From contig FTLJ01000588.1 of the NCBI GenBank assembly GCA_900155495.1, positions 1-36,807 on the forward strand: a stretch of 36,807 bases of DNA, given 5' to 3'. The notes beneath the pieces were generated by a model that saw only the letters and a program-made list of their open reading frames with translations, searched no databases and was not told where the DNA came from. Shown piece after piece: positions 10,054-19,212 of the stretch; within the stretch, counting starts at the first letter, position 1, and every line of letters begins with the position of its first letter. A program made the translations under genes and the position numbers. The stretch comes from Porogramme epimiltina (lineage: Eukaryota; Basidiomycota; Agaricomycetes; Polyporales; Polyporaceae).

Positions 10054-10994
10054 CTACGACTTCTTCGGCCCCTCCAGCTTCTTCCCAATGTCTGCGCCGC
10101 GCAGCTTCACGCCGAGGACGCGCTCGAGCTTGCCGAGGATCTGCGGGTTGGGGATGGCCTTGCCCGACTCGTAGTCCTGCAGCACGCTCTGCTTCTCGTT
10201 GATCTTCTGGGCGACGTCCTTTTGGGACAGGCCCTTCTCCATACGCGCCGTCTGCATGGCCTGTGCGAGGAGAAACGGAGAAAGACGAAGTCAGGACGCC
10301 TGACGGGCGACAGCAGAGAGAGCGAGGAGACGCACCTTGCCGACGGACGCGCTGACCTTGGATGGTGGCGCGACCTCGTTCTCGCGGTCGAGCTTCGCAA
10401 TCTTCTGGTGGTCGGTGCCTACGCACGCAGACGGACAGACATCAACACCGGCTCCGAGTAGAGAAGAGCGCCGAGGCGGCGGGAAACCGAGGACGACGTA
10501 CCTTGGTGGGCCTTGTTAGACCCCCCGGCCACCTTCTTGTCCGTCCCGACGACGGCGCCTGCCCGACGGGCCTGTGCGGCGCAGCGCAACACGACGCGGC
10601 GCAGCGACACGGAGCGGGGACCCAACAGAAGAAAGAACGGGACGCAGAAGTTCAGACGCAGCAGCAGGGCAGGGAGGTGCGTCGGAACGGCAACAAATGC
10701 AAAAATACGCGGGTACCCCACACATCGGAAATGCGATCAGTCAGAAGCGGGTCCCGCGCAGCGCACACCGGAGATGGACACGTACGGCTGCAGGGATGCT
10801 CCGTCAGTAACGTGCTATTATTTATCTCGCCGCTATCGTGTGCACGGATTGCATACAGTTCCGGCACACGAAAGGGACAGAGAGAGGTGGCGGTACTGGT
10901 ACGCACCGTTCAAATCAGAGGTGTTACGGGTGACCTTTGCGGCCTTGGCCTTCTGGCCGATGACGGTCTTGCTGTCCCATTCGACGTTGCTCAT
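10054..10994 (-). CDS. MBF1: Multiprotein bridging factor 1 (MBF1), 149 aa, with a 2-nt microexon
   Basis: Exons on the minus strand: 10994-10907, 10787-10786 (two bases, CC), 10571-10502, 10418-10336 and 10260-10054; total 450 nt. MBF1/EDF1 is a coactivator that bridges TBP and bZIP activators such as Gcn4, and it also acts on stalled ribosomes. The N-terminal MBF1 domain ([19 protein letters not shown], then [13 protein letters not shown]) is followed from about residue 82 by a Cro/C1-type helix-turn-helix ([20 protein letters not shown]) and the conserved [20 protein letters not shown]. Exon 1 ends in phase 1 (TTG AAC G). Adding CC gives Ala, and then exon 3 opens in phase 0 as ARRAGAVV, matching the family order N-x-ARRAGA known from fission yeast. 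Without the microexon the only in-phase acceptor (exon starting 10558) drops ARRA. Intron sizes are 119, 214, 83 and 75 nt. A TATA-like run lies 110 bp upstream. Confidence 0.93.
10786..10787 (-). other. MBF1: Putative 2-nt microexon of MBF1
   Basis: Read on the minus strand, the sequence is CCCTGCAG, then CC, then GTACGT: a strong acceptor and a strong donor flank only two bases. Joining them to the upstream phase-1 G makes GCC (Ala). The next exon at 10571 follows a CACAG acceptor in phase 0. This restores both the reading frame and the expected single residue between the Asn and ARRAGA of the MBF1 family. Basis: splice signals seen in sequence, family alignment from memory, splicing inferred. 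Confidence 0.8.
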
Positions 10995-11513
10995 GGTGTA
11001 TACGTCAAGTAGTGTAGGATTAGTCTAGGGCGAGGCGGGGCAGGGAACAGAGCGACGATGCAAGGAGGACAGATGTGGGGAACGCGCTGTCCTGCGGTGG
11101 CAGTATATATATGGGGCGTCTATTTCATGGGCGCCCCTGAGTCATGGCCCCGCTCGGAGTCGAATGGACCGCCTCCGACGTTCCATCCGTCCGGCATGGT
11201 GCTTCGGTGGACAGCATAGTCAATTCGAAGCCACCGCTCAGTCATTTTTACACGAACCCTACCGCAGTGACAGAGCATGACTGAGCGCGGCGGACGTGTA
11301 TGCGGGGAACGAATAGACTCAGACTCGGGTCGGGCGAGCAGGTTCGCGAAGCGTCTAGAATGTGATTGAGAGCTATGCTACATGTCGTTGAAGTCGTGCA
11401 GAAATCGGGCATAAGAGTAGGGGGAATAACATTAGGTTCCATCCAGGTCGAATAACAGTGTCCCGGGGTGCAGTGCGCATCTATTTCGAAAGCGACGAAA
11501 GCAATAGACCGAA
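10995..11513. other. Intergenic: MBF1 promoter and MET8 3' region
   Basis: 519 bp between MBF1 start and MET8 stop, both on the minus strand. The lower part holds the MBF1 promoter, including an alternating TA run at 11104-11112. The upper part should be MET8 3' UTR. No additional coding region is supported. Confidence 0.6.
11104..11112 (-). promoter_or_regulatory. TATA-like element upstream of MBF1
   Basis: A nine-base alternating T/A run (TATATATAT) lies 110 bp upstream of the MBF1 start codon, in otherwise GC-rich sequence. The distance fits a core promoter with a 5' UTR of roughly 80 nt. It is palindromic, so strand is assigned from the neighbouring gene. Confidence 0.45.
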
Positions 11514-12347
11514 TCAACGACGGCGGCTGAGAAGAACGAACGCGGTGCAAGCTATGCCGGCGACGAAACCAAGTGTGGCCGGAACGAGCAGAGGGGGAGA
11601 CCGCACCGTAGACACACTGGCGGTCTTCTTGTGTCCACCGACTTCTTCCAACCGCGGCACCTTGTGCTTCTCCCAGCCCTCGTCCAGCAACCTCCCCATC
11701 ATCTGGTCGTCCAGCATTGCGAGCTCGTCCATGTCCCACGACGAGCACACGTCCACCATCCACCGCATCCGCCGCTTCCCGACCTCGCCGCCGACGCCGG
11801 GTGCACGCTCCTTGAGCTTGGTCCTAAGCGTGCCGACCTTCTCGATAGCTTCACCCGCATTGTCAGGAATGCAGCCTTCGATCTTCTTGCGAATGATGTT
11901 GGCGAGCTTGGGGCTGCGGCCATTGGTCGAGATCATGATCTGGAGGGGCCCGCTCCGGATCTGCGAGCCGAAGTAGAAGTCGCAGGAGGGCGGGATGTCG
12001 GCGACGTTGACGGGGATCCTGCGCTCCCTGCAGAGTGCGCATATTTGACGGGAGACGGCGACGTCATCAATCGCCGTCAGGACCATGTCGACGTCGTCGA
12101 GGTCCTGGGGGCCAGCGAAGACGCGATCATGATAGGTGATGCGGTCGCAGTTGTCGACGAAGTGCTGGGTGAGTGGGTGGAGGCCTGCGCGGGGTGCGAT
12201 GAGAGTAACGCGGGCGTCGGCGACGAGGACAGACTCGATGCGGCCAGAGGCGACGTCGCCGCCGCCGACGATGAGGACGGCCTTGTCTTTAAGCTGCCAG
12301 GCAACGATGAGAGAGCCGCCGTGGAGGGCGGCGATGTCTGGAGCCAT
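11514..12347 (-). CDS. MET8: Siroheme synthase MET8 (precorrin-2 dehydrogenase / sirohydrochlorin ferrochelatase) with C-terminal membrane segment, 277 aa
   Basis: This intronless frame runs from ATG 12347 to stop 11514. The bifunctional enzyme oxidises precorrin-2 with NAD and inserts iron to make siroheme, the cofactor of sulfite and nitrite reductase. The N-terminal Rossmann motif is AVLIVGGGDVASGR (Gly cluster 28-30). NVADIPPSCDFYFGS follows at 114-128; its Asp117 aligns, from memory, with the catalytic Asp of yeast Met8 and the matching residue of bacterial CysG. The block LQIMISTNGRSPKLA (135-149) is the family signature. The length matches yeast Met8. Unusually, the end is hydrophobic: LLVPATLGFVAGIACTAFVLL (about 253-273) followed by SRRR, which looks like a tail anchor. 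A Lys/Ser/Thr-rich linker (GGHKKTASVSTVRS) precedes it. The organelle cannot be read directly. Confidence 0.93.
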   Translation of the reverse strand: MAPDIAALHGGSLIVAWQLKDKAVLIVGGGDVASGRIESVLVADARVTLIAPRAGLHPLTQHFVDNCDRITYHDRVFAGPQDLDDVDMVLTAIDDVAVSRQICALCRERRIPVNVADIPPSCDFYFGSQIRSGPLQIMISTNGRSPKLANIIRKKIEGCIPDNAGEAIEKVGTLRTKLKERAPGVGGEVGKRRMRWMVDVCSSWDMDELAMLDDQMMGRLLDEGWEKHKVPRLEEVGGHKKTASVSTVRSPPLLVPATLGFVAGIACTAFVLLSRRR

Positions 12348-13125
12348 TTTGGAACGAGCGTGTTGCTGTCAGAAAATCAAAACGAAACGAGAATCATAGA
12401 TCTTGGGAGCGTCCGGGCGCAGCAGGCGGAGACGCCGGGGCGATTGCCTGGAAGCCGTGCCGGGTGATGGCCGTCGCCGGGGCCGAGCGTCGCAGGCGGG
12501 CGTCTGGGGCTGGGGGCGGGGCGGAGACAATGGCGGGGAGACAATGGCAGACGGACACGGAGGCAGCTGGCGAAAGAGACGGCGGCGGGCGCTGGGCCTG
12601 GCGGGTGTTTGTGTGTGGCAGACAGGCGCAGACGGTGTGTGGCAGCAGCAGACACAGGCGCTGGACGGGGAGTGCGATAGACGGACGGGCTGGAATGGGC
12701 TGGCCAAAGAAGGAAGTGGCCATGGCGACGGAGCGGGCGGTCTCCATCATTTATGCGCGGCGGACAGGAGTGCATCGCGTTGTCGCCCCCTCCTCCGTCC
12801 TGGGCTTATACGCGTGTGTGCAGGTGCGCCTCCCCTCCTCCACCCTTCGCCCTCCCCCTTCGTTCTTCGGCTGACCGCTCCCCCCAGGCGTTGAACGTCT
12901 CTTTCCTCTCTTTTCCCGGTGCTGCAGCCACCTCTGTCGCGTCCGCTCTCTCTGGAAGAGTCCACAGGCCGCCTTTCAATACCGAGTTGACTCGTATCTT
13001 GCTCGCTCCAGTCGTAGCATCCAGTTCTTGGTGTGTGTCCTCTAGTCCCGATCGCAACCTCCCCCGTCTCATTGGCCGCCTGTGCACTCCGCCAAGTTCC
13101 TACGCTGCTGTAATACCTAGCCAAG
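12348..13125. promoter_or_regulatory. Divergent upstream region of MET8 and tetraspanin genes
   Basis: 778 bp separate two divergent start codons. The sequence is GC-rich, with stop-poor overlapping frames that look compositional rather than coding. No TATA box stands out on either side. It probably contains both promoters and a longish tetraspanin 5' UTR. Confidence 0.5.
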
Positions 13126-14134
13126 ATGCCTTCCAAACGGCTTATGGGCTTCTGGGCCTTCATGGACATCGCTCTCCTCGCAGCGGGCGCGATCATGGTG
13201 GCTTTCTCCCAAATCTTTGGGGCCCCTAACCTCTTAATCAACATCGCCCTGAGGCCCAACTTCCTCCTGAGTGAGTATTTGCTCCAGACCTCGTCTCCAC
13301 GTATCATTCTAAAACCAGGGATGAAGGCGGGTTGGTTGCCGGTATATTCTTCCTCATAACATGGGTGTTCTCCGTGGGTGCGATTGTGCAGAAGAACCAC
13401 GTAACCATCGGCCTAGTCCTCCTCAACTGGCTCCTGGTCATCGATGCCCTCGTCATCCTCGTTGTCGGCACTACGATGTGGTTCTTCTCCTTGAGGGAGC
13501 GTGCCAACTACCTGGTCGTTTTCGAGGGTCTCACTCGGGACCAACGTATTACGATCCAAGACGAGGTGCGTTTTGTCATAAATTCTGTCATTTCTTCCCC
13601 CCTCAATCAAATCCCTCGCGAAGTTCTCCTGCTGTGGTTGGTTCACCCCCAACGACACCGTTGAGATCGGCGGTTCGTTCTGCACGAACCTCACCTTCGT
13701 CAACTCGCTCGTCAACCCGAACGACACCGACGGCTTCCGCTGCGTCTCGCCCATCACGAAGTCCGCGGACTACACGATCAACAACGTGTTTACGTGAGTA
13801 CTTCCCACCGTTTCCCGTGCTGCGCCCGCGTCGCTAAATTAGCCTGTCTGCGTTGCTTTTTACAGAACCGTGAGTTGGAATTCTGCTGCTGTCGCGAGCC
13901 GGCGTTACCTTGGAATGGCGGTATTGACCCGTTGATCGTTTCTAGATCTACGGCTTCATGGCTGTTGTGATCGGCCTATTCCTGGCCACGATGTGTGTCA
14001 TCAAGAGGGTGAGTCGACTCCAGCATGTTTTGAATCTATATATGCTGACAAGCGGCATCGTCTGTCTTCAGCGCGACGAGGAAGAGCGGTTCAAGAAGAT
14101 CGACGCCAAGCGTGGCGGACGGGGCTTCGTCTAA
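13126..14134 (+). CDS. Tetraspanin-like membrane protein, 227 aa, with a 4-nt microexon
   Basis: Exons: 13126-13270, 13327-13565, 13624-13793, 13866-13869 (AACC), 13946-14008 and 14072-14134; total 684 nt in frame. There are four hydrophobic segments: about residues 8-30 (GFWAFMDIALLAAGAIMVAF), 51-70 (GLVAGIFFLITWVFSVGAIV), 75-100 (HVTIGLVLLNWLLVIDALVILVV) and near 190-208 (IYGFMAVVIGLFLATMCVIK). Between segments 3 and 4 lies a large extracellular loop with FSCCGWFTPNDT, the CCG motif that defines tetraspanins, plus two more cysteines (SFCTN, FRCVS) able to form loop disulfides, and N-glycosylation sequons NDT and NLT. The cytosolic tail is charged (RRDEEERFKKIDAKRGG). Fungal tetraspanins (Pls1, Tsp2, Tsp3) act at the plasma membrane in polar growth and appressorium function. 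The exact subfamily is not assigned. The 4-nt exon is required: without it the total is 680 nt and the last membrane segment is out of frame. Confidence 0.88.
13866..13869 (+). other. Putative 4-nt microexon of the tetraspanin-like gene
   Basis: The sequence CTTTTTACAG, AACC, GTGAGT shows a strong polypyrimidine acceptor and a consensus donor around four bases. The previous exon ends in phase 2 (AC) at a GTGAGT donor and the next exon (13946, TTTCTAG acceptor) must be read in phase 0. AACC supplies A to finish Thr and ACC for a second Thr. The flanking introns are 72 and 76 nt, normal for this genome. Confidence 0.8.
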
Positions 14135-16554
14135 GGGAGAGGAGAGTCGATGTTGCTCACTCATCCCACACTACCAGCGTCTCGGCCTTCCTCTCTCCCA
14201 TTCTCCTGGACTTTGGCCCCCCTACTCCCCTTCGTTCGCCCGCTGTTGTGGCAGTTGGACGGACGAGATTTGTCCGGCGCCCGCGAGCTTGCTGTTTTTC
14301 TTTGCACGTAACTTACACTCTCTCGTTTCTCTCTCGCGCACTCGCATATCATCCCCGGGCTCGTTGTCATGATCGCATTGCTATCCCTCCCGCCTACTAC
14401 ACCCCCTCCCCTACCGCCCCCCGCCGTCGCTAGATGTTACTTCATTAGTCGTAGGTCCCTACAGGACTGCGAGTCTCTCGTGTACTTCTACCACTCTCTA
14501 CCCCCACTACGGTCAGTGGAAGAATAAAGGGGATCAGGACTTATTTCGTGTGGTGTGACCGCAAGTGTTGGAGCTATGTGCGGTTCCTGATGAATGTGTG
14601 CGCCCATCTCAAGCACACAGCTGCGGCCCCACTGCTTTCCCATGCACATTCAAACGCATAGGCGGGCATCCTATCGGGGACCCCCCTTCCCGAGACCATT
14701 TACAAGTGATCTACGCAGCGTCATTGCTCGTTTTAGCTCTCTCGTCTCCTACAGCGGACAGGGCAGCATATCAACGGGCCGCCGTGGATGCGTCCGTTGC
14801 CAAAACGGCGCTTGTCAAGCGCGCAGCCCTCAGGCCTTGACGATTTCCGAGTCGCACTGGCAACGTCCGCCGCCGCCTGGACCGCCGTCGCGCCCACATC
14901 ACATGGAAAAAAGTGTGCTCAGTAAGTGCGACGCTGCTCTCGTCATGATTGTTACCAAAGCGAACCGTCGCTCACCTTTTGTCGGCGTAGCCACTGGGCC
15001 AGGCCCCTGCTGCGCGGCCGCCAGCCTTGATATCCAGATTCCACTTCACCGTATCTCCGACGGCTCACCGCACCTGGAAGACCCAGGGCGCCCTCCAGGC
15101 TCCAGCTAGCGCGCAGGCTCTGGCGGGTGAGGGTGACGCTGTCAGACTGTCTGCCGCGAAACTTCAGCTGGCGTGAGGCGCAAGTGCGTGCGCCGAGCCG
15201 TCCTTCCGCCGCGGTCGAGGCAATATCGCCGTGGACGCTCGTGGTGTTCACGCCCCCGACGACGGCCGACCTTCCATAGATGCCATAGATGCGCAAGTGG
15301 GCGGGCGGGGGCGTGGTGGCGCGCCGCGTGCCGTGACGAACCATGTTCGCCCGCCGCCCACCGCCCGCCGCATTTCCAACTCCCCACGCAACCGCTTGGC
15401 GCGTGCCTGCAGGAGGCGGGGAGTGAATTGACGGCGGGGAGGCGCCTCCCCGATGGTTTCGCGCCAGAACGCAGAACCAAACGGCGGACGGCCTGCGGAC
15501 CATACGGTACGTCGCGGGTTCCACATTCTTGAGCCTCAGCGCGTCACGTAAAGCGAGCCAAGTTTTTTCTCCTCTGCAGCCACAAAGTCGAACCTAGAGC
15601 TTGCGCGGCAGCTTCTGGTGTGCACTAGGAGGGCTGCCGTGTGCGCCGGCAGTTTCATTTGCTCATCGACGTCATGAGCAATGTATAACCGATACCACGC
15701 TGTCTTCGCCCCGCCGCCTCCAGCAGCTGAACGTGCAATACCAGGGGAATTGGAGAACTCAAAAACCGCGTGCTGGTCAGACCAGGGGAGAGGGTGTGTG
15801 AGGTTATCTGTGATCACCAGCTGATATCAGTGCACATAGAACCAACGGCCGCTCTCATGCATGATCGCTGGATGAACCCTGGTTGTCGTCGGGCATTGTG
15901 AATCGTTTTACCGTGATCATCTAACGCCTGAAAAGCTCATCTGGCTGACTAGCAGTACTGTAGTGTGCCTCTCCAGCGCTGTCTTTTGTGGCTAGCAGGC
16001 CACCGTGGGCGTACTACCTCAGCGCCCAGACGCCTGGAAGTGAGACTAAGCTATACTACAGGTGCTTCTCTGCTTCTACGCTAGCCCCTGTGCAAGCGAT
16101 ATGCTAACCCGCATACAGGGCTCTCTGACGCTATTGCGCCGCATATGGACCCACAACGGGCGGATTGCGTCAGTTCTTCACCGCCCAGCCTCGGGTGTGT
16201 GCCTGCCTTGCAGCCCGAGTCCCGGCACCACCCAACCACGCGCCGGTTTCAGCTTCTCTATCCCTCATCAACCTTCATATCGGCTCGCCCCCTCCAACCC
16301 TGCGTGCGGGGGCGTGTATAGATCGTTGTGCTATTAGGATCTGCCGACGTCGAAGAAGCTGCCGGGTCGATCTTCGAGGCGCTACGTACGCTGAAGTCGC
16401 CCAACGCAGGCCGCCCTTCTGCGCGCTTTCTCGCCGTCCCAAGGGGTGCGTCACGGACGCCCTTGGTCCGCGTTTACGAGAAGGGCGTGCTTCCGAATTC
16501 CCGAGCGGACACATCTGCGACGCCACCGGAGAGACCATGAAATATGTCGAGAGC
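14135..16554. other. 2.4-kb stretch without a supported gene
   Basis: From the tetraspanin stop to the P450 core promoter I find no recognisable protein. The first 400 bp look like a pyrimidine-rich 3' UTR ending near AATAAA (14523-14528). From about 14,600 to 16,500 there are several overlapping GC-rich frames of 60-190 codons on both strands, with no hydrophobic pattern, domain or consistent splice-joined frame. No tRNA or inverted-repeat element was recognised. A noncoding RNA or a decayed gene cannot be excluded. Confidence 0.55.
14523..14528 (+). terminator. Candidate poly(A) signal AATAAA for the tetraspanin-like gene
   Basis: A canonical AATAAA hexamer lies 389 nt after the stop codon, just before a GT-rich patch (TTTCGTGTGGTGTG). 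This is the usual arrangement of a cleavage and polyadenylation site. Fungal signals are degenerate, so this is only a candidate. Confidence 0.4.
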
Positions 16555-16561
16555 TATATAA
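16555..16561 (+). promoter_or_regulatory. TATA box of the cytochrome P450 gene
   Basis: TATATAA sits 46 bp before the ATG at 16601, in GC-rich surroundings. With initiation some 30 bp downstream, the 5' UTR would be only 10-20 nt. A strong TATA with a short leader suits an inducible gene, which is common for fungal P450s, but no specific regulator site is recognised. Confidence 0.6.
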
Positions 16562-16600
16562 ACCTTCGACGTTGCCGGGGAACAGACCAACCAGCCAGAC

Positions 16601-18911
16601 ATGGCGGCCCCGTTCAGCATGAACGCGCTCTCCGACATCTGCCTCACAGCCTACTCCCCTTTTCTTGCGTTGAGCTTCGTGGTCGCTGTCCTCCTAGCTG
16701 GATGGCGCATCCGCCAGCGCCGTAAGAACCTCCACCTCCCGCCGAGCCCACCGTCCGACCCTATCATCGGCCATTATCGTATCTTTCCCCGCACGTATCA
16801 GGCCGAACACTTCTTTGAATGGTCAAAGAAATATGGTGAGCAACGCGGATGTGTTCCCCATCCCGTTCCTGCAACGGCGGCTGACCCGGAATACTCGCGG
16901 TACAGGGGACATATTCTACCTCGAAATCCTCGGACGGAAGATCGTCATCGTCAACAACTACGAGATGGCGAACGAGTTGATGGACAAGCGAAGCGCCAAC
17001 TACAGCGATCGCCCGGTCTTCCCACTCTTCATGAAGTGCGTCACCCATCTTCGCTCCCTATCTCTCCACTGGCTGCTCACATATGAATATGAAACACTCC
17101 AGCCTCGGCTGGGGTGTCAGTGTGACATTCCTGAAGTACGGCCCCCAGTTCTTCAAGCAACGCCGCATCCTGCAGCAGTATCTCGCGAAACAGGAGGTCC
17201 CGCGCTTCGCACCGGTCCACACGGACGAAGCACGCAAGCTGCTCCGAAACCTGCTCGATCGCCCCAAGGATTTCGACTGGCTGATCCGCCGGTAATTTGC
17301 CTTTATTTAAACGCGAGCCCCGGCGACCTTGCGTACTGATCAGAGGGGCACGCAGGTTCGGCGCGGCTGTGATTATGAAGATCGCGTATGGCCACGAGAT
17401 CGTATCGGACGGCGACGAGTACATCAAGTTGACGGAGAACGTCTCGCTCGCGCATGTCGATGCGGGAGATCCGGGCACGGCTCCCGTCGATTTCTTCCCG
17501 AGCCGTGAGTTCTGTCGGATCTGCATCGTGTTTCTGGGCGTGCTAATCTGACGCACCTCGGGCGGACAGTGCAGTATTTGCCGTGGTGGTTCCCGGGCTG
17601 CTGGTTCAACCGCGTCGTCCACAGTACGTATTACTCAACCTCGCTGATTCTAGAAGCGAAGTGATCGAACGACGTTCCGGTAGATTGGAGCTGGGCCATC
17701 AAAAAGTTCCATGACTATCCCTTTGAGCAAGTGCAACGTAAAATGGTGACGTCGGATCCTCTGACCTTCATCCAAGTTTATTTAACTTTACCCCACAGGC
17801 AGAGGGACATGCACCGCCGTCGTTCCTCCTGACGTACCTCGAGGAGTTCTCGAAGCCGGACTACAAGGGCGAACACAGTTTGGATGACCTCAAGCATGCT
17901 ACTGGCGCGATTTATGCTGGCGGCGCAGAGACGGTGCGTGCGCGCATGTTCTCCAAACTCTCATTGTGCACTCATGCGTTCCCCTCCCCACATAGACGTA
18001 CTCCACGATTAATACGTTCATTCTCGCGATGGTCCTGCACCCACACGTTCTGCAAAAGGCGCACGAGGAGATCGATCGAGTGGTAGGCACTAGTCGGCTG
18101 CCTGATTTCGACGACCGGGAGAGCCTGCCATACATCGAGGCAATCTTCCAGGAGGTCCTGAGGTACGCCGTAATTCCAATAATATCGCGTCAACGGGCGG
18201 CTCATCGCTGACGTGACCTATTTGTGTCTAGGTGGCGTCCCGTCGTGCCGCTTGGTGAGTGTGTCCTGCTACTATGGGTGGCAACAATTGACTTGAGCGT
18301 GGACGTGATCGTCGCGGCACAGGCATCCCGCACAGCACAATGCAGGACGACACGTACAACGGCATGTACATCCCCAAGGGTACGATGGTGTTCGCGAACG
18401 CGTGGTGCGTGCCATCCCGCAGATATGCGCCCGCCGGAAGCTCACTGCTCTACTCACGCCGTCGCTCCATCTGACCGACAGGTCGATGGCGATGGACACG
18501 CGTGTTTACCACGATCCTGAGACTTTCAAGCCCGAGCGGTTCCTCCCTGGCCCACACGGCGCCCCGGAGCAGTTCCCTCACGCGTCCTTCGGGTTCGGCA
18601 GGCGGTACGTTCTTAGGCCCCAGATCATAGTGCGGTGCATGTGCTCATCGTCTAATGTCACGAACGTCTACCTTCTATCTACGGGCGGTAGAATCTGCCC
18701 GGGGCGCTTCCTGGGCATGCGCAGTGTCTGGATGGCGATAGCTTCGCTTTCGGCGACGATGGACATCCGCAAAGCACGCGGGCCCGACGGGAAGGAGATC
18801 ACGCCCAGCGGGGAGTACACTTCAGGGCTCTCGAGCTTCCCCAAGCCGTTCCCGGCTGACATTCGTCCACGGTCGGAGGCGGCGCGGCGTCTGATTCTGA
18901 GCCAGTGCTAA
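16601..18911 (+). CDS. Cytochrome P450 monooxygenase, 522 aa
   Basis: Twelve exons: 16601-16835, 16906-17035, 17103-17291, 17356-17504, 17570-17623, 17684-17745, 17799-17933, 17996-18162, 18232-18254, 18323-18404, 18482-18604 and 18692-18911. They total 1,569 nt in frame. The N-terminal anchor is FLALSFVVAVLLAGW (about 21-35), followed by a basic stretch and the Pro-rich hinge LPPSPPSDP. The I-helix oxygen-binding motif is AGGAETT (313-319), K-helix ExxR is EVLR (371-374), and PERF is at 426-429. The heme loop FGFGRRICPGRFLG places the axial Cys at 452. All catalytic signatures are intact. The architecture (PPSPPSDPIIGHYR, FPKPFPADIRPRSE tail) is like the greatly expanded basidiomycete clan of ER-bound class II P450s, fed electrons by P450 reductase. 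Substrate is unknown. No terpene cyclase, PKS or other pathway gene is adjacent, so there is no sign of a biosynthetic cluster. Confidence 0.93.
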
Positions 18912-19212
18912 GGACGAGATGGGGCGCAGGCAGATGTTGTCACAATGATGAACTGAGGTTTTCTGAAATGTAGCGCAGACGCTTGTTGAGAGATCCGGTA
19001 ACGCTAGTGTTTGTTGTTCTGTAATGCTCCTTGTATCATATCAAACGCTGTTCATAATCCTGTGACATTAAGCTTCTCCTTTGATTTGTTTGAGCTGCGT
19101 GTATCTACTGTCACTAGCGGCCGGCTTTAATATCTTAGGGCGGCCCCGTCCAGATCCGGACGCGATGTGTAGAGAAAAATGTCCGTGTTGAGAAATATAA
19201 TGATGCCATCTC
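18912..19212. other. Convergent intergenic region, P450 and VMA13 3' ends
   Basis: 301 bp between two convergent stops. It is AT-richer than the coding flanks, as expected of 3' UTR and terminator sequence. No gene or repeat is recognised. Confidence 0.6.

Noticed and set aside
10559..10906. Single 348-nt MBF1 intron joining 10907 directly to 10558
   Set aside because: It keeps the frame but deletes the conserved ARRA residues. The model with the 2-nt exon restores the family sequence with better splice sites.
11631..12467. 278-codon frame opposite MET8
   Set aside because: Asp/Val/Ala-rich shadow of the MET8 coding strand with no recognisable domain.
14594..15109. 171-codon frame in the 2-kb gap as a possible protein gene
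   Set aside because: No similarity, hydrophobic pattern or splice extension; overlapped by equally long frames on the other strand, typical of GC-rich noncoding DNA.
15585..15605. GGTTCGA sequence (minus strand) resembling a tRNA B box
   Set aside because: The following bases do not fit the B-box end, and no A box or cloverleaf stems are visible at the expected distance.
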